Positions 60,414 to 64,000 of a stretch of DNA of 64,000 nucleotides are shown in pieces (positions within the stretch are counted from its first letter, which is position 1; each line of letters begins with the position of its first letter). The notes below the pieces were generated by a model that saw nothing but the letters and a program-made list of their open reading frames with translations, was not told where the DNA came from and ran no database searches. The position numbers and the translations under genes were made by a program. Source of the DNA: CAWEFA01 sp963851385. GTDB lineage: Bacteria > Bacteroidota > Bacteroidia > Bacteroidales > DTGW01. The stretch covers positions 186,001 through 250,000 of the forward strand of contig CAWKPE010000015.1 in the NCBI GenBank assembly GCA_963851385.1, given 5' to 3'.

Positions 60414-61004
60414 ATGAAAAAGTTATTTATGTTATTTATGGTACCTGCTACCATTTTATTTGTCAATAGTTGTACAACCCGACATGTTCAACGTGTCAAT
60501 AATGATCAGATGATTGATTTGAGTGGCCGTTGGAATGACAGTGATTCGAAAATGTGTGCTGACGATCTCACTCAACAAATACTTGGGGAAAAATGGATAC
60601 CTATGTTCGAACAACAACACAATATGAACAAACCGGCCGTGATTGTTGGTTTAGTTAAAAATAAAAGCCATGAACATATAGAATCGGAAACGTTCATTAA
60701 AGACATTGAAAAAGCAATTATAAAAAATGGCTCTGTCCGACTAATACAGGCTGGAGAAAAAAGAGAAGAGTTACGTCATGAAAGAGCAGATCAACAAGAT
60801 TTTGCCTCAAAAGAATCTTCGAAAAAATGGGGTCAGGAATTAGGAGCTGATTTCATTCTTCAGGGAACAATTAATTCAACTGTAGATTCTTATAATAAAC
60901 AACAAGTTGTAGATTATCAAATTGATCTTGAATTGACCAATTTGGAGACAAATGAAATAGTTTGGATTGGAGATAAAAAAATAAAGAAACTTATAGATAA
61001 CTGA
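60414..61004 (+). CDS. LpoB-like penicillin-binding-protein activator lipoprotein
   Basis: A 196-residue lipoprotein. ATG at 60414 is chosen because it begins the signal MKKLFMLFMVPATILF with lipobox FVNSC (cysteine about 20); the frame reaches back to 60372. The body matches LpoB-type activators of bifunctional peptidoglycan synthases: VQRVNNDQMIDLSGRWNDSD, PAVIVGLVKNKSHEHI, ETFIKDIEKAIIKNGSVRLI and GADFILQGTINSTVD. A COG3014-like lipoprotein follows, as in other genomes. Its PBP partner is elsewhere. Confidence 0.82.
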   Translation: MKKLFMLFMVPATILFVNSCTTRHVQRVNNDQMIDLSGRWNDSDSKMCADDLTQQILGEKWIPMFEQQHNMNKPAVIVGLVKNKSHEHIESETFIKDIEKAIIKNGSVRLIQAGEKREELRHERADQQDFASKESSKKWGQELGADFILQGTINSTVDSYNKQQVVDYQIDLELTNLETNEIVWIGDKKIKKLIDN

Positions 61005-61091
61005 CAATTTACAGTTATTTCTATTAATAATATTTGTAATTAAAATACTGCGAAATTTAAAATAATTATAAAGTGTAAATATCTCGATAAC

Positions 61092-61137
61092 AGGGAAAAC
61101 CAGTTGAATTAATAACAGGTTTTCCCTGTTATTCTTT
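61092..61137 (+). terminator. rho-independent terminator after the LpoB-like gene
   Basis: AACAGGGAAAACC and GGTTTTCCCTGTT pair around about 16 bases, followed by a T-rich tail. It lies between the LpoB-like gene and the COG3014-like gene. Confidence 0.75.
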
Positions 61138-61190
61138 AATACTTTAAAAATGCCCAAATAAGTTTTTTCTATCGAAATTCTAATATTCTA

Positions 61191-62612
61191 ATGAATTTAA
61201 AAATATTACATAAGAAAAAAATAATTATCATATTTTCAATAATCATTTTTTCAGGATGTGCAACATATTTTATGAAGACTTTGCGCTTTCAGGAAACTGT
61301 CATGAAAGGTAACATGACAGAAGCTGATCAGCTTATGTTAAAAGATAAAAAAGGAATGAAGGGAAAGAACGCGATCCTTCATTATTTAAATCATGGTTAT
61401 GTCGCATTTATGCTAAATGATTGGACCAGAAGTAATCAGTATTTTTCAACTGCTGATAGATTAATAGAAGATCAACAAAAAAATTATCTAAACGAAACCT
61501 TTGCATTACTTACAAATCCTATGGTTAAGCCTTATAAACCCGAAGATTTTGAAGTTGTAATGCTCAATTATTTTACTGCTTTAAATTATATTAATTTAGG
61601 GCAATATGATGATGCTTTGGTTGAATGTAAAAGCTTAAATATTAAACTTAATAAATTAAATGATAAGTATAAGCAAAATAAAAACCGATATCAACATGAT
61701 GCTTTTGCTCATTTGTTAATGGGATTAATTTATGATGCAAATGGTGACTATAACAATGCATTTATTGCTTATCGCAATGCATATGAGATTTATGAAAGTG
61801 ATTATGCAAAGTATTTTAATATGCAAGCTCCTTTACAACTTAAAAAAGATTTACTTAGAACAGCATATTTAACCGGATTCTATGACGATATGGACGAATA
61901 TGAAAATAAATTCGGGATGAAATTTGAAAAAGATACAACTTCTCAAGCTGATTTAGTATTCATCTGGTTAAATGGATTTGGACCGGTAAAAAGTGAATGG
62001 AGTATAAATTTTACTATTGTTCAGGGTCAAGGTGGAATTGCAACTTTTGTAAACGATGAAAATAACCTTTCATTTCCTTTTCCTCTTGGAAATATGAATA
62101 GCCAGGACAGAACTGCTTTTTCTGACCTTCATTTATTAAGAGTAGCATTTCCTAAATATGTCGAAAGAAAACCTTATTATGCAAAAGCGCAACTTCTTGA
62201 AGATAATAATGTCTACGATGTTGATTTAGCCGAAAACATAAATGAGATAGCTTTCAAAACTCTAAACGATAGGATGATGCGAGAATTTGCCACTTCCTTA
62301 CTAAGACTTGCAATTAAAAAATCTATAGAAGAAATGACGAGACACCAAAACAAAGACATTGGTGCAATAGTAGGTATAGTAAATGCTTTGACTGAAAAAG
62401 CAGATACAAGAAATTGGCAAACCTTACCTTATTCTTTTTCTTATGCGAGAATCCCTTTAAATATTGGTATGAATAATTATAAATTAAAAGTATACACAAC
62501 AAATGGAGAAAGCAGATTATATGATTTTTCTGTAATTGCGGAAAAAGGTAAGACTTATTTTCAATCTTTTCATAATATTGAAAGTTATACTATAAATATG
62601 GACTCAAAATAA
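61191..62612 (+). CDS. COG3014-like lipoprotein with TPR-like repeats
   Basis: A 473-residue lipoprotein, signal ending in IIFSGCAT (cysteine about 23). The pattern MKGNMTEADQLMLKDKKGM, NGYVAFMLNDWTRSN (here HGYVAFMLNDWTRSNQYF) and AHLLMGLIYDANGDYNNAF fits COG3014, a family commonly beside LpoB in gamma-proteobacteria too. Helical TPR-like repeats occupy the first half; a beta-rich domain from about 255 (VFIWLNGFGPVKSEWSI) the second. A role with LpoB in envelope assembly is inferred from the pairing. Confidence 0.7.
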   Translation: MNLKILHKKKIIIIFSIIIFSGCATYFMKTLRFQETVMKGNMTEADQLMLKDKKGMKGKNAILHYLNHGYVAFMLNDWTRSNQYFSTADRLIEDQQKNYLNETFALLTNPMVKPYKPEDFEVVMLNYFTALNYINLGQYDDALVECKSLNIKLNKLNDKYKQNKNRYQHDAFAHLLMGLIYDANGDYNNAFIAYRNAYEIYESDYAKYFNMQAPLQLKKDLLRTAYLTGFYDDMDEYENKFGMKFEKDTTSQADLVFIWLNGFGPVKSEWSINFTIVQGQGGIATFVNDENNLSFPFPLGNMNSQDRTAFSDLHLLRVAFPKYVERKPYYAKAQLLEDNNVYDVDLAENINEIAFKTLNDRMMREFATSLLRLAIKKSIEEMTRHQNKDIGAIVGIVNALTEKADTRNWQTLPYSFSYARIPLNIGMNNYKLKVYTTNGESRLYDFSVIAEKGKTYFQSFHNIESYTINMDSK

Positions 62613-62637
62613 AATTCTAAATTTGAGATGAAAAATA

Positions 62638-63339
62638 TTAAGGGTTTGAAAGAGCAACCGGTATAATTTTGCCATTAAAATATTTGTGACCTGTTAAAGC
62701 AAAATCAACAATGAATTTAGCAATTTCTGACGCTTTTACAGGTGCAGTATAGCCTGGAAATGCTTTATTAAGCATCGGCGTTTCTACAGCACCCAGGGCA
62801 AGACAATTAACGGCAATATTTAAATCTTTTAACTCTATTGAAAGGCTTTCAGATAGATTTGCCAAAGCTGCTTTACTTGAACTGTACCAGGATAGCCCCT
62901 GATATTTTGAACTTCCCTGAAAACCTCCCATGCTTCCTATATTAACAATGTGAGATTTGTCTTTTTTACCCATAAATGGTATTAATGTATTTATTAACTT
63001 AGCAGGAGCAAATAGATTAATATTAAAAATATTTAAAATTTCCTCTTGAGTATAAGAAATAAATGGTTTATTAATAAGAATACCTGCGTTATTTATTAAT
63101 ATATCCACATAATCAAAATGATCTCTTATTTTATTGAGTAAAGTATTTTCACTTGTTTTGATATCATTCAAATTATAAACTATTGGTTTAAATATACTTT
63201 TGTTTCCTGCTTTTTCAAGTTCTATTAATGGTTCGGAAGTCCTGGAAATACCTACTACCCTATGATCACCAGAAAAAATAAAAATGCGTGCAATTTCATA
63301 TCCAATTCCCTGGCTGCAACCTGTAATTACTACGTTCAT
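62638..63339 (-). CDS. short-chain dehydrogenase/reductase
   Basis: A 233-residue SDR oxidoreductase. ATG at 63339 (MNVVITGCSQGIG) is preferred, as it starts directly at the nucleotide-binding strand; the frame reaches back to 63378. TGCSQGIG binds NAD(P), NNAG is present at about 80, IGSMGG gives the catalytic Ser and WYSSSKAAL the Tyr and Lys. The C-terminal VNCLALGAVETPM and NGKIIPV are family-like. Substrate unknown. Confidence 0.8.
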   Translation of the reverse strand: MNVVITGCSQGIGYEIARIFIFSGDHRVVGISRTSEPLIELEKAGNKSIFKPIVYNLNDIKTSENTLLNKIRDHFDYVDILINNAGILINKPFISYTQEEILNIFNINLFAPAKLINTLIPFMGKKDKSHIVNIGSMGGFQGSSKYQGLSWYSSSKAALANLSESLSIELKDLNIAVNCLALGAVETPMLNKAFPGYTAPVKASEIAKFIVDFALTGHKYFNGKIIPVALSNP

Positions 63340-63402
63340 TTGAACTGAATTAAATAAAAGGCAATTTAATAAATTCAATTAATTTTACAGAAAATAAACG
63401 TT

Positions 63403-63987
63403 ATGAAACGTACTGTAATTCTTGTTTTTTTTCTAATCATTGCGTTTGAATCTTCAATTATAATGGCTCAAGTAAAAAAAGATGACCGTAAAAAGGAAGG
63501 TATTTCGAAAAGATTAGTTTTTGGTGGAATGGTTGGTCTTCAATTTGGCACAATTACATCAATTGAAATTTCACCAATTGTAGGATATTACTTATTCCCA
63601 CGATTGTTAGCAAGCTTAGGACTTTCTTATCAATATTACAGAGAATCATATTATAATTCTTTTTTTTCATCAAATATCTATGGGATAAGAACAGCTATGA
63701 GCTATACCGTTATAGATAATATTGGGAAAAATCTTGCTATTAAATCAAATTTTGGGATATATACACATTTAGAATATGAATTACTTAATTTGGATCGGGA
63801 TTTATCAAATGAAGTTACACATGAGAAAGTAAAAAGATTTTGGCTTCCCGGAGTTATTATTGGAATTGGCATAAGACAACCATTTGGTAAAAACAATTCA
63901 TTCAGTATTGCCTTACTATACAATATTATTGCAAATTCCAAAACCCCCTATGACAATCCATTTCTTCGAATAGGATTCTTCTTTTAA
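63403..63987 (+). CDS. putative outer-membrane beta-barrel protein
   Basis: A 194-residue exported protein with a signal peptide ending in IIMAQ. The mature part is a small barrel (LVFGGMVGLQFGTITSIEIS, GYYLFPRLLASLGLSYQYY, GIRTAMSYTVIDN) ending in NPFLRIGFFF. Not assigned to a family. It is complete, ending just before the window edge. Confidence 0.6.
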   Translation: MKRTVILVFFLIIAFESSIIMAQVKKDDRKKEGISKRLVFGGMVGLQFGTITSIEISPIVGYYLFPRLLASLGLSYQYYRESYYNSFFSSNIYGIRTAMSYTVIDNIGKNLAIKSNFGIYTHLEYELLNLDRDLSNEVTHEKVKRFWLPGVIIGIGIRQPFGKNNSFSIALLYNIIANSKTPYDNPFLRIGFFF

Positions 63988-64000
63988 AATGAAATGAAAT

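Overview
The window comes from an AT-rich (about one third GC) Bacteroidota chromosome. The evidence is the rpmB-rpmG-DUF4295-ftsY-rimO gene order, a CarboxypepD-plug TonB receptor, DUF5777/YceI and DUF6588-type envelope proteins, ppGpp and efflux genes of Bacteroidota type, TAnnTTTG promoter boxes and few Shine-Dalgarno sites. A methylmalonyl-CoA epimerase and a rubredoxin suggest propionate-type metabolism and life with little oxygen. That lifestyle, and any placement below phylum, are inferences.

Layout. 0-3.8 kb: the end of an asparagine synthase, a DUF1611/DgcN-like P-loop enzyme, a GNAT acetyltransferase and a HisC-like aminotransferase, possibly one small-molecule pathway cut by the window edge. 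3.9-8.3 kb: a YfiR-sensor histidine kinase and a REC-kinase-REC hybrid. 8.4-10.8 kb: two small haem lipoproteins, a DUF5777 barrel and YceI. 10.8-20.3 kb: a thioredoxin lipoprotein, fructose-bisphosphate aldolase, a TonB receptor, an HNH endonuclease, rubredoxin, methylmalonyl-CoA epimerase and PAP2. 20.7-27.5 kb: a sodium symporter, then TetR-EmrA-EmrB-TolC efflux genes. 27.8-32.9 kb: two tandem TPR-SpoIIE phosphatases and tRNA-Lys. 33-41 kb: ArfB, a TPR protein, gyrA and clpC. 41-46.4 kb: rimO broken by an IS1-family element, then ftsY, DUF4295, rpmG, rpmB and cinA, followed by tRNA-Gly and tRNA-Thr. 46.8-54.8 kb: an M48 protease, a lipoprotein, fabG, a chemoreceptor, an SRAP protein and an IS4-family element. 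54.8-64 kb: relA with a degenerate hydrolase domain, envelope proteins, a decayed VOC gene, LpoB with a COG3014-like partner, and an SDR enzyme.

Two points dominate. First, two insertion sequences can be bounded to the base: an IS1-family element of 750 bp with an 8-bp target duplication inside rimO, and an IS4-family element of 1311 bp with a 9-bp duplication upstream of an otherwise ordinary gene pair. Second, more than a dozen reading frames are broken by single-base shifts, including essential genes (gyrA, ftsY, rpmB, rpmG). Most need one base removed, and several of the others sit at runs of 8-10 A. The likeliest cause is residual sequencing error; translational or transcriptional recoding would be the interesting alternative. 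I found no CRISPR array, prophage or clear new defence system.
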